Positions 24,812 through 33,541 of a stretch of 64,000 nt of DNA are shown here, piece by piece (position 1 is the first letter of the stretch; each line of letters starts with the position of its first letter). The DNA lies in assembly GCA_021794275.1 (NCBI GenBank), contig JAJYRD010000076.1, positions 30,646 to 94,645 of the forward strand, written 5' to 3'. This DNA is from Pseudomonadota bacterium (GTDB lineage Bacteria > Pseudomonadota > Gammaproteobacteria > Acidiferrobacterales > Acidiferrobacteraceae). The translations under genes and the position numbers were made by a program. The notes below the pieces were generated by a model. The model saw only the letters and a list, made by a program, of their open reading frames with translations, ran no database searches and was not told the origin of the DNA.

Positions 24812-25882
24812 ATGCTTTCTGCTCTTCTGCGTTTTAGCACGCAGATCGAGACCCTTCGCACGGTCGCCCAGACGCGACCCCGGATATTCTTGTGGGTAAT
24901 AGGCGCAATGATCTTAGCGATGGTCCCGATAGGGTATGTTGGGTATGCGGCCTACAGGCCCCCGCCGACCGCAGTTTCTTTATCAGTCAGCGTTCTGTTG
25001 ATAGCGCAATCGGTGATGGTCTGCATCACGACGCTCTTGGTCGGAGGTATGGCATCGTGGGCCCTGCGCCGACAAGCCCAGGAAAAAGACGGGGGCATCC
25101 CGTTACCTATGGAGGCCCCCATGGTCCTCTTTCGTCCCGGCGTGTGGGCGGGGCTTGCTGTGAGCCTGAGTTGGCAGGTGCTCATCCTGAGCGTCGGCAC
25201 CGTGATATGGATGGCCTCCCACGCCCACATGGAGATGCTGTTGGTCAAGATCTCGTGGATCATAGGGACGATGTTGGGGTTCCGAGCAATTAACGCTTTT
25301 TATGGTGTCCCGCATAACCGTTACCGGAGGACCGTTTTACGGTCACCTGTCGTGGTGGTGGCCATCGTGGGTGTTGTCGCTGCGGAGGTCCTGGGCCAAC
25401 TCCACCGATATCATCAAGAGGGCCAAGACTCCAGTGGCCAGCTGCCTCCACAGATCGCAAAAATCATAATCCCAGTGCCACCGCTACCAGAGCCTATGAT
25501 CCCGCTAAGGCCCGCAGTCGCGGGGCTTTTGGCAAAAAGCGGACAGGAGGCCCATTGCTTGGGAAATAGGCCTCTGACGATACCCCGTAGCCCTATAAGC
25601 GAGTGGGTCGGCACGGTCCTTTTCGTTATGTCCCGACCGGAAGCCCGCACCACGGTCACGGAAACAGAGAACACAGCGCATGGGTGGTTAGAACCCCGTT
25701 ACGTCCAGGATAAAATAGTCGTCTTGAATCCGCCGAGGTCGGCGCCTTGGGAGACCATAATAGCGATGGTGCCCGCTGGTATGGCGGTCCGGCGCGGCCA
25801 GAAGGTAACAGTGGTTGTCGGCCGCCCATCGCATCGCTGGGCCTGTCAGTATGTTCTGAATCGGGTGCTAAAACGGTCCTAG
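24812..25882 (+). CDS. Orphan membrane protein of the IS-flanked island
   Basis: This 356-residue protein has about five predicted membrane segments in the first half (around residues 27-47, 57-80, 110-135, 140-160 and 172-192). They are followed by a Pro-rich linker (PVPPLPEPMIPLRP) and a soluble, presumably periplasmic or cytoplasmic, C-terminal domain of about 140 residues with three Cys. I do not recognise the family. It has its own promoter-like sequence and lies between an IS5 element and a TnpB remnant, in DNA of lower GC than the neighbours, so it may have been acquired by transfer. Confidence 0.7.
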   Translation: MLSALLRFSTQIETLRTVAQTRPRIFLWVIGAMILAMVPIGYVGYAAYRPPPTAVSLSVSVLLIAQSVMVCITTLLVGGMASWALRRQAQEKDGGIPLPMEAPMVLFRPGVWAGLAVSLSWQVLILSVGTVIWMASHAHMEMLLVKISWIIGTMLGFRAINAFYGVPHNRYRRTVLRSPVVVVAIVGVVAAEVLGQLHRYHQEGQDSSGQLPPQIAKIIIPVPPLPEPMIPLRPAVAGLLAKSGQEAHCLGNRPLTIPRSPISEWVGTVLFVMSRPEARTTVTETENTAHGWLEPRYVQDKIVVLNPPRSAPWETIIAMVPAGMAVRRGQKVTVVVGRPSHRWACQYVLNRVLKRS

Positions 25883-26205
25883 CGGCCCTGTCAGCGTGGT
25901 TCGGGGTGGTGTGGTATAGGGGGAAAAGGTGGTTCGACGGGCTAGTCCGTTGGCCGGCAAGCGTTAGGCCCCCTTGGTTATTTCGATGCGTCGCCGGAGG
26001 GTGTGGTGGCGCGTCTCTCGGGTGGGGGCGTCAGAGGATTGCTGATATATTGCCGGCCACGCGGGAGTGAGAGGCGAAGATGATCACCGCGGTTTTTTAG
26101 GTATGGGCGCAAGCGGGACCCGTGGTCTTGCCGCTGCCGTGTTGGCTGTGCTCGAGGAAAGGGGCCCGTTCTTTGACATCTTCGCCTGCCTGAAGGCGTA
26201 GACTC
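25883..26205. other. Non-coding stretch before the TnpB remnant
   Basis: No credible gene. Since the adjacent tnpB remnant reads leftward, the part near 26090-26205 is where the element's right end and guide-RNA region would have been. G+C-rich inverted segments are present (for example around 26212-26240), but I cannot define an end. Confidence 0.4.
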
Positions 26206-26480
26206 CTACGGTCTTCGGGCGCGGCGTGGAGCCGCCCGCCGGCCGCGTCGGGGCATTCCTGCTGCTGGCGACATTGCTGCACCGCTCACTTCATACGTGC
26301 AACGGGCGTGTCCCGCCCTGAAAATATCGATCGCGGCGACCAGATCGGCGTTTTCCACGAAGCCGCAATCCACACAGCAGAACCCCGCTTGGGTCCGTCG
26401 GTCCTCCGCGGACACATGCCCGTAGACCGGACACGTCCGGCTGGTGTTTCGTGGCGGCACGGCGATGAGCCATCTGGGCG
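26206..26480 (-). pseudogene. TnpB (IS200/IS605 family) C-terminal remnant
   Basis: The leftward frame reads WLIAVPPRNTSRTCPVYGHV, then FCCVDCGFVENADLVAAIDI and a Cys-poor tail: the zinc-ribbon and final RuvC motif of TnpB. The zinc site is damaged because the second Cys of CPxC has become Tyr, and everything upstream of this segment is missing. It directly abuts the 3' end of the GMC oxidoreductase gene at 26482. It is the left-over of an insertion whose 5' part was deleted. Confidence 0.8.
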
Positions 26481-26481
26481 C

Positions 26482-28131
26482 TTACAGTTCTCCTCGAATA
26501 GCCAAGGCCTTGATGCGGTCGGCTGTGCGTAGGGCGATTGCCTGGATAGTAAGTGCAGGGTTCACGCCGCCCGTGGTCGGGAATACCGAGCCGTCGCAGA
26601 TCCAGAGATTAGGTATGTCCCAACTGCGGCAGTCGGCGTCGACGACGCTTGTCTCGGGTGTAAAGCCCATGCGCGCGGTCCCGGCTAAGTGGTTGGTGTC
26701 ATCTTCTTGCCGGAATAGCTTGGTCGCGCCTACGCTGTCCAGGCTCATCATCATCTGATCCAGGGCGTGCTTTATGAGGCGTTTGTCGTTGTCGCCCCAG
26801 CGATAAGTGATACGCGGGATAGGGAGCCCGTATTGGTCGGTATCCGAGTCGAGGGTTACGCGGTTGGCCTCGTCGGGGAGCATCTCGCCCACCATTTTGA
26901 CCCCGATCTGGTGGTTGTAATCCATCATCTCGGTGCGCAGGCGCTCGCCCCAAAGACCGCGCGCGCCCGTTTGGACCGAGACCCACTCGATCGGCATCGG
27001 CCCCTGGCCCATCCAACAGTAGCCGCCAAAGAAATCCTTGCCGCGATCCTCATAATTCCAGTGCTCGGTGATGGTGAGCGAGGGTGGGCCCTTATACCAC
27101 CGAACCTGGTCTTCCATCCGGCCCCAGGCCGCTTGGTTGGACTGGGTCATGAGATTGCGGCCGACAAGCCCTGAGGAGTTGGCGAGACCCTGCGGGAAAC
27201 GATCAGTCGCCGAGTTTAGCAGCAGCCGCGGCGTTTCTATGGCGTAGGCTGAGATCACGACGTGCCGTGCGCGCTGGAAGCGCCACTTGCCCTCACGGAC
27301 GTAGTGGACGCCCCGGGCGAGGCCTTGGTCGTCCACTTCGATGCGTCCTACCATGGCGAGATCCCGGATTTCGGCCCCTGCCTTCAGGGCCCGCGGGATC
27401 CAGACCGTAAGCGCGCTTTGCTTGGCATTGGTTGAGCAGCCGAATCGACAGAAGCCGCGATAGACGCAGGGCGGTGACTTGCCGCGCGGCGCCGAGACGG
27501 TGGCAAGCGGAGTCTCTGCCCAGCGATAGCCGAGCGCCTCGCACCCTTGAGCGAGCAGGCGTCCCGCGGCGTTGATCTCGTGCGCGCGATAAGGGTAGCG
27601 CGGGCGCTTGGGGCCCCAGGGGTAATGGACGGGGCCGGCTATGGCGAGGGCCCTTTCGGCCACCGTGTAATAGTGCCACATCTCCCGCCAGTCCAGGGGC
27701 CAATCCGCGCCGTAGCCAAGGGCGCTGCGGCTTTTGAACCATTCCGGCCGGAACCGTAGCGAGACCATGGCGAAGTGGACTGTGCTGCCGCCCACCGCCT
27801 TGCCGCTGTTGTTACCCCCCATCTTGATCGGGTTTTCTCCGTCGCAGACCCGCTTATCGGTCCAGTAGAGTGAGTTCTGGGCGGTCTCATCGGAGGCGAA
27901 GTCCAGCAGTGGGCGGAAGAAGGGACCGGCATCGAAGGCCACGACGGAAAAGCCTAGCTCGGCGAGTCGCGCCGCGAGGGTCCCACCACCTGCGCCTGTG
28001 CCCACTATGACGAAATCGACCGCCTCGTCTTCGTCGTAGGACCGCATCGGCACGAAGCCGCCCTTCGGATCAAATACGTCGGGGGCGCGTCCGGCAACGG
28101 CGCGGGGGCGTGAGTCGAAATCAACGGGCAT
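26482..28131 (-). CDS. GMC-family FAD-dependent oxidoreductase
   Basis: This 549-residue flavoprotein of the glucose-methanol-choline family is similar to the catalytic subunit of gluconate 2-dehydrogenases. The FAD-binding motif is VIVGTGAGGGTLAARLAELG at about residues 41-60; the family's C-terminal active-site region is WICDGSVFPTTGGVNPALTI. RFGCSTNAKQS in the middle is typical of the dehydrogenase branch. There is no signal peptide, so it is probably cytoplasmic or exported as a complex. GGAGG precedes the ATG, and its start overlaps the end of the subunit-3 gene by 11 nt. Substrate unknown. Confidence 0.9.
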   Translation of the reverse strand: MPVDFDSRPRAVAGRAPDVFDPKGGFVPMRSYDEDEAVDFVIVGTGAGGGTLAARLAELGFSVVAFDAGPFFRPLLDFASDETAQNSLYWTDKRVCDGENPIKMGGNNSGKAVGGSTVHFAMVSLRFRPEWFKSRSALGYGADWPLDWREMWHYYTVAERALAIAGPVHYPWGPKRPRYPYRAHEINAAGRLLAQGCEALGYRWAETPLATVSAPRGKSPPCVYRGFCRFGCSTNAKQSALTVWIPRALKAGAEIRDLAMVGRIEVDDQGLARGVHYVREGKWRFQRARHVVISAYAIETPRLLLNSATDRFPQGLANSSGLVGRNLMTQSNQAAWGRMEDQVRWYKGPPSLTITEHWNYEDRGKDFFGGYCWMGQGPMPIEWVSVQTGARGLWGERLRTEMMDYNHQIGVKMVGEMLPDEANRVTLDSDTDQYGLPIPRITYRWGDNDKRLIKHALDQMMMSLDSVGATKLFRQEDDTNHLAGTARMGFTPETSVVDADCRSWDIPNLWICDGSVFPTTGGVNPALTIQAIALRTADRIKALAIRGEL

Positions 28132-28762
28132 ACGGGTCCTCCTGGATTCGCGGCGCGGACGTCTCGATTGCCTCCCATGGGTCGCGGCGATTCAGTTCCA
28201 TGCGCACGTAGCCGCGCGGGCTGGCGGGCCCTCCGAAACCGATTTCGCTCCATGACGTTGGATGGGAATAGTACATGGCTGGGATGTCGACCAGGATGCG
28301 CTTTTCGAAGAAGAGCTGGGCGGTCATGGGTTGCCAGGCCGGATGATGGAGATCGCCGCCTTGAGCGCGACTCAAGAGCCCGTCTTGCGTGCTGGGGGGC
28401 AGGACGTGAAAGGCCGCTCCATAGATTGCCTGAGCTTCGATATCGAGGGCCTTTAGACCCAATCGCCAAGCATCTTGATCATAAGGGAGGGGGTCTGTGC
28501 GAAAGCCTTGCGTGTCGTCGATGAGGAGCGTGGCGTCAAGCAGTGCGGCGATGGGGATCGGCGGGCGGTCGTCAGCCTGTGGCAGAATGCGCCGGCAGAC
28601 GGCGTCTAGTGTTTGCCATTGTCTCTCGGAAAAGAAGCGCGGCACGCGCGGGATCGAGAGCCGCTTCGCAATCGCCCGGCGCGTCGCGTCATTCCACGAC
28701 AAACTGTCGCGTTTTTCGAGCACGTCGTAGTTGGTGTAAGGGCTTATAAGGGCGCGGTGCAT
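28121..28762 (-). CDS. Gluconate 2-dehydrogenase subunit 3-like protein
   Basis: This 213-residue protein resembles the small subunit 3 of membrane-linked sugar-acid dehydrogenases (SERQWQTLDAVCRRILPQADDRPPIPIAALLD). It normally helps maturation or export of the flavoprotein subunit encoded next to it, here the GMC enzyme. AAGGAGG lies 7 nt before the ATG. No twin-arginine signal is visible, unlike some homologues. No cytochrome c subunit is nearby, so the electron acceptor is open. Confidence 0.82.
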   Translation of the reverse strand: MHRALISPYTNYDVLEKRDSLSWNDATRRAIAKRLSIPRVPRFFSERQWQTLDAVCRRILPQADDRPPIPIAALLDATLLIDDTQGFRTDPLPYDQDAWRLGLKALDIEAQAIYGAAFHVLPPSTQDGLLSRAQGGDLHHPAWQPMTAQLFFEKRILVDIPAMYYSHPTSWSEIGFGGPASPRGYVRMELNRRDPWEAIETSAPRIQEDPYAR

Positions 28763-28814
28763 GGCGGTCCTCCTTAAAGACAGGCGGGCAACGGGACTTG
28801 TCGCGAATCATGGT

Positions 28815-29801
28815 CTATGCGCGGGGCACGGCTCCAGTGGCGCCGGTCTTAGTGGCGCCCAACCGCTCCGGGCCATTCGGCGCCTTCGCGCCAAGGAGTC
28901 GCAAGGCAGCGATGCCCGCGAAGGCAAGTGCGCTGAAGCTCGGAGGGGCTGGTATGGGCGGCCCGTCCACCATGTTTTGTTGCCAGTTGCGCCAACCACC
29001 CATCGCGCGCGAGACGCCATAAACATGGAAGGCCGTGCCAGCCAGGCCCATTAGCGAGGTCGCGGTAAGCAAGCGGCGCGTGAAGGGATAGGCTGTGCGG
29101 GGCGTTGTGATCCCTGCATAAGCGAGAAATCCCGCTGCTATTGGGGGCATGGCGACCGGCAGAAACATAAAAGGATTATGGAAGGCGCCTCGAAAATGCA
29201 GAAGGCCTGCCTCGGCGGTTGTACCGACCATGGCGACGGCGCTTGTGATGGCCGCAAGGCGCGCCGCGTCCTGCCCGAAAACCTGGGTCTGGCCCCTTCG
29301 CACGCGCTCGGCGAAAAAGCCGGTGAGACCCGCAACAGTAAGGGCCGAGGGGGCACCAAGTGGGGCTGAATAAAAGAGATTCTGCCATGAAAAACCGCCG
29401 GGTTTTCGGATAATGTCGTAGACATGGAAGAGAGTGCCGGCGACGCCAGTGACGATCGCAAGCGCAAACACCGCAAGACGTGTCTTATGGCCAAGAGGCC
29501 GCCGGCCGGTCACGCCGTGGACGCTCGCAGCAAGCGATAGAGTGGATACTGAAAGCGGCGTATACATTGCCTTGTTGTGGAAGTTCCCGCGGTAGTGCTC
29601 CACGCTGCTATCCAGAAGCACAGAAAGTGCCAGCAGCCCCGAACACCGGTTCAGATCCCGTGCGGCATAGAGCGGTGCGCGCGCGGCGGGAGCTAGTTCT
29701 GCCGACATAGGCGCGTCCGGCACGCTGCTCCCGGCTCCGCCTTCGGGAGCGGCATGGTCGCGGGTGTGCGACCCGTTGTCTTGGCACGATCCTTCCTGCA
29801 T
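28815..29801 (-). CDS. Membrane protein with two copies of a histidine-rich unit
   Basis: This 328-residue protein has about eight predicted membrane segments after a soluble N-terminus of about 45 residues. I do not recognise a family. It is an internal duplication: unit 1 has HYRGNFHN (H69, H75), GTLFHVYDIIR (H126) and WQN (139-141); unit 2 has HFRGAFHN (H202, H208), GTAFHVYGVSR (H259) and WQQN (273-276). The first-to-third His distance is exactly 57 in both. Conserved His at membrane borders suggest haem or metal binding. Start ATG is behind GGAGG. It is upstream of, and on the same strand as, the subunit-3/GMC pair, so it could be their membrane electron acceptor or anchor (inferred). Confidence 0.85.
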   Translation of the reverse strand: MQEGSCQDNGSHTRDHAAPEGGAGSSVPDAPMSAELAPAARAPLYAARDLNRCSGLLALSVLLDSSVEHYRGNFHNKAMYTPLSVSTLSLAASVHGVTGRRPLGHKTRLAVFALAIVTGVAGTLFHVYDIIRKPGGFSWQNLFYSAPLGAPSALTVAGLTGFFAERVRRGQTQVFGQDAARLAAITSAVAMVGTTAEAGLLHFRGAFHNPFMFLPVAMPPIAAGFLAYAGITTPRTAYPFTRRLLTATSLMGLAGTAFHVYGVSRAMGGWRNWQQNMVDGPPIPAPPSFSALAFAGIAALRLLGAKAPNGPERLGATKTGATGAVPRA

Positions 29802-31548
29802 GGCGTAGGCCTCCGTGGAAGTGAGCGTAAAAAAATCGCGCCACGCTTTCTAGCGCGCGCATCCCAGACTTTGTGGGGCTCGCCTGCGACTTCGAGGGCC
29901 CGCTTGCCGTGACGCGGCCTTCTTTGCGCATATGTGTTGCGAATGGTAGGAAGGCTAACAAAAGGAATTTTCTTGCGATATAGAAACTTGGTCCGACGAG
30001 ATAGACGCGGCGGAGGGGCGGTGTCTTGGTTGCGGGCCGGACTATTAAGGAGCTCAGGGCCACGCGGGGCGCGGGGGTTGGTGTGCGCGGCAGGAGGGGC
30101 GGCATTCGTAGGTTGGCGTGGAGCGTCAGGGACGGACGTCTAAGAACCGGAGGTAACTAGCAACAGCGCGCATAGGCTCTTGCGAGGGTCGAGCCCGGGT
30201 GGGGGGCTTTCGGGAAAGATCCCGGGAAAGATCCTTTGTTCGGCAAGGGCCGGGAGCGGGGGTGCGCTCAATGGCGCGGCCCCGGGAGGCGAGGGACGGC
30301 GCAGGAGATCCCTTGCGGACTCAGGAGGGAGATCGCGATCGGCCGCGCGATCATCCAGGGATCGCGCGCCGGGGTACGTCACGGCCAAACTTGTAACTAA
30401 AGGGATGGAGTCCACGCCCGAGCTTGTCTTCCGCGAGGACCGCCGACCTTTCTGCGTCATGTCTTCTTCGGGCAAGGCCGCGCGCCCGGCGCAGAGATTA
30501 CGAATGAAAGGCGGTATGAGGAGCGTCCCAAGAAAGCTGGGATCCGACCGCTTTTTCGGGCGAGGGGAATGCGAAGACCGGTGCTGCTTGCGCCGTGCAA
30601 CGCGACGGATCTGCCGCGAGCGCGCGATTCCAAAAATGGGTTGCTGAAGGGCTCAATAGCCCTGGACCGATGAAGGTCGGCGATGATCGCTAGGTTCTGC
30701 CAGGCTCGCTCGTGCGAGTCGTGGCTGCGACCTTGCGCGCGGTTCCCGACGGGATGGGGTGAGCGGGTCCGTGACGGCCGGGGCCTTGGAGTCGGCACGA
30801 CAGTGCCACATAGGGCTCCGTTATATCGGCATCAGCGGCTGACCCATCCTGTCTACTGACTCGTCGTCCGGCTATGGTCGGGGGCGACAGGTCCGCCGTG
30901 GGGCGAGACTTCGCGCTTGGTCATGTGCGCACGAACGGGAAAGGATTGCCGGAAACCCGATGGGAGGATGGCAGTACAGACGGGGTCGGTGTAGGGTTGA
31001 TGAAGCGGATGGCGGGAAGGTCAATGACGGGCTTACGGGGCGTGCTCCGGCACGGAATTTGCTGCGATGTGAGCTTGTGGGTGCAGAAGCTTCAATGCGC
31101 GAGCGCGCGGGGTCGCCCGGAGTATGGAACCAATCGCGACGACACCGTATCCAAGTCGCTGACGCGACAGACGGGCCGGGGTTTGTGAAAAAAACGGGGG
31201 GCAAATTAATGGCAAGGAGAACGAGCAGCGCGCTGACCGTTCATCGAAAAACGTCCACACGCTACGCGATTCTAGGGAAAGTGGGTCTAAGCTTGTAAGG
31301 TTTCTGGGCGAGAGAAGGAGTGGGGCCGTGCGAGCGATCGCATGTGGCGGTGGCGACCTCCGGCGAAGTTGCGAATCGAGCGCCCACGAGGGTGAGATGA
31401 CGCAAAGGGGGGCTTTAGCTTGAAAGAGAGGTCGGTGGAGGGGCTGCGGTGGCGTTGAGGGCCGCGCGCTAGGCGCGGGCACAGTGGGCGTCGCCTGTGC
31501 GCAAGGGGACGGCGTAGATTTCGGACGAGAGACGGCGAGGGATGGATT
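29802..31548. other. Long gene-poor region upstream of prkA
   Basis: No frame in these 1.75 kb has a convincing start, ribosome binding site or family resemblance; the open frames seen overlap each other on both strands and look like by-products of high GC. The plus strand is noticeably rich in G-runs. The right end should hold the prkA promoter. I found no tRNA, rRNA, tandem repeat or transposase relic. It may be decayed genes or contain an unrecognised RNA. Confidence 0.5.
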
Positions 31549-33483
31549 ATGGCGCTATTTGACCGATATCAAGAGCGATTCCAGCAGCAGCGGGAAGTGA
31601 CCATGACGCTTGATGAATATCTCAAGCTCTGCGCGAAGGAACCGCTCGCCTATGCCTCGGCCGCCGAGCGCATGCTGGCGGCGATCGGCGAGCCGCATGT
31701 GGTGGATACTCAGTCCGATCCGCGGCTCGCGCGGATCTTCATGAACCGCAAGATCCTGACTTATCCCGCGTTCGAGGATTTTTATGGCATCGAGGATGTC
31801 GTGGAGAACCTCGTCTCGTATTTCCGGCATGCGGCGCAGGGTCTTGAGGAGCGTAAGCAGATACTCTATCTGCTGGGCCCGGTGGGGGCTGCCAAGTCGT
31901 CGCTTGCCGAGCGCCTGAAGACCTTGATGGAGAGATTTCCGATCTATTGCCTCACGGCCAATGGTCGCGTGTCGCCCCTTTATGAATCACCGCTCGGGCT
32001 TTTCGACCAGGAAGAGGACGGACCGGTCCTTGAGGACCGCTACGGCATCCCTCGCCGTGCCCTGCAAGGCGTGATGTCGCCATGGGCTGCGAAGCGCTTG
32101 CGGGAGTTCGAGGGCGATCTCCGGCGGTTTTCGGTTGTGCGCCTAAATCCGTCGCAGTTGCACCAGATTGGGATCACAAAGGTTGAGCCGGGTGACGAAA
32201 ACAATCAGGACATCGCGAGCTTGGTCGGTAAGGTTGACATCCGCAAGCTCGAGGATTTCTCTCAGGATGACCCGGATGCCTACTCATATGCGGGCGGCCT
32301 CAACGTGACGACGCAAGGCGTACTTGAGTTCGTCGAGATGTTCAAGGCCCCCATCAAGATGTTACACCCGCTGTTGACCGCGACCCAGGAGGGGACATAC
32401 AACGGGACTGAGGGGTTTGGGGCCATGCCCTACCACGGCATCATCTTGGCACATAGCAACGAGTCGGAGTGGGCGGCCTTTCGGAACAACAAGCGCAACG
32501 AGGCGTTTCTTGATCGGGTCTTTATCGTCAAGGTCCCGTATTGTCTGCGGGTGACCGAGGAGACGCGTATCTATCGCAAACTCCTCGAGAACAGTGCGCT
32601 GAATGACGCTCCGTGCGCGACTGACACCCTGGAGATGCTGGCCCGGTTCTCGGTGTTAAGCCGTCTCAAGGACCCAGGCAATAGCAGCCTCTGGTCAAAG
32701 ATGGAGATCTACGACGGCAAGACCTTGAAGGACCGGGATCAGCAGGCGAAAAGCCTTCAGGAATATCGTGATGTCGCGGGCGTGGACGAGGGTATGGACG
32801 GCATATCGACGCGCTTCGCATACAAGATACTGTCGCGAGCCTTCAACTACGACAGTGAAGAGGTGGCGGCAAACCCCGTTCACCTCCTGCACGTCCTGGA
32901 GACCCAGATTCGCGCGGAGCAGTTCCCGCCGGATCTGGAGGCCCGCTACCTTGGATTCCTGAAGGATGAACTTGCCTCGCGCTATGCCGAATTCCTGGGA
33001 CTCGAGATACAGAAGGCCTATCTGGAGAGTTACGGGGATTACGGACAAAACCTGTTCGACCGTTATATCCAGTACGCTGATTTCTGGCTGCAGGATACCG
33101 AGTTTCGCGACCCGGACACCGGTCAGATCATGAACCGGACCTTGTTGAACGAGGATCTGGAGAAGATCGAGAAGCCGGCGGGGATCGCCAACCCCAAGGA
33201 TTTCCGCAATGAAGTCGTGAATTTCGTGTTGCGGGCCAAGGCCAACAATGGCGGCAAGAGTCCGGCATGGACGAGCTATGAGAAGCTGCGGGTTGTGATC
33301 GAGAAGAAGATGTTCGCCAACACCGAAGATCTGCTGCCGGTGATTTCGTTCGGCAAGAAGCGGACTTCCGAAGACGAGCGCAAGCACCACGATTTTGTCG
33401 TGCGCATGCAGGAGAAGGGCTATACCGAGAAGCAGGTGCGTCTGCTTGTAGATTGGTATATGCGTTACCGGAAGCATCATTGA
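31549..33483 (+). CDS. prkA: PrkA family serine protein kinase
   Basis: This 644-residue protein has an AAA-like domain in the first half and a kinase-like C-terminal domain. A P-loop-type motif is seen at YLLGPVGAAKSSLAERL (about 108-124). PrkA (YeaG in E. coli) is a stress- and nutrient-responsive kinase, usually controlled by RpoS or nitrogen regulators. GAGGGATGG precedes the ATG. It heads the conserved prkA-yeaH-spoVR operon. Confidence 0.95.
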   Translation: MALFDRYQERFQQQREVTMTLDEYLKLCAKEPLAYASAAERMLAAIGEPHVVDTQSDPRLARIFMNRKILTYPAFEDFYGIEDVVENLVSYFRHAAQGLEERKQILYLLGPVGAAKSSLAERLKTLMERFPIYCLTANGRVSPLYESPLGLFDQEEDGPVLEDRYGIPRRALQGVMSPWAAKRLREFEGDLRRFSVVRLNPSQLHQIGITKVEPGDENNQDIASLVGKVDIRKLEDFSQDDPDAYSYAGGLNVTTQGVLEFVEMFKAPIKMLHPLLTATQEGTYNGTEGFGAMPYHGIILAHSNESEWAAFRNNKRNEAFLDRVFIVKVPYCLRVTEETRIYRKLLENSALNDAPCATDTLEMLARFSVLSRLKDPGNSSLWSKMEIYDGKTLKDRDQQAKSLQEYRDVAGVDEGMDGISTRFAYKILSRAFNYDSEEVAANPVHLLHVLETQIRAEQFPPDLEARYLGFLKDELASRYAEFLGLEIQKAYLESYGDYGQNLFDRYIQYADFWLQDTEFRDPDTGQIMNRTLLNEDLEKIEKPAGIANPKDFRNEVVNFVLRAKANNGGKSPAWTSYEKLRVVIEKKMFANTEDLLPVISFGKKRTSEDERKHHDFVVRMQEKGYTEKQVRLLVDWYMRYRKHH

Positions 33484-33541
33484 GGCGTGCAGGCGGGGGC
33501 CGCGCCGTCAGGCGGGCCGTTTCGAGGGAGGAGGAGTTTCC

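Noticed and set aside
29934..31482. Several overlapping frames of 70-155 codons on both strands
   Set aside because: Arg/Pro/Gly-rich translations typical of non-coding high-GC DNA; no start signals or motifs.
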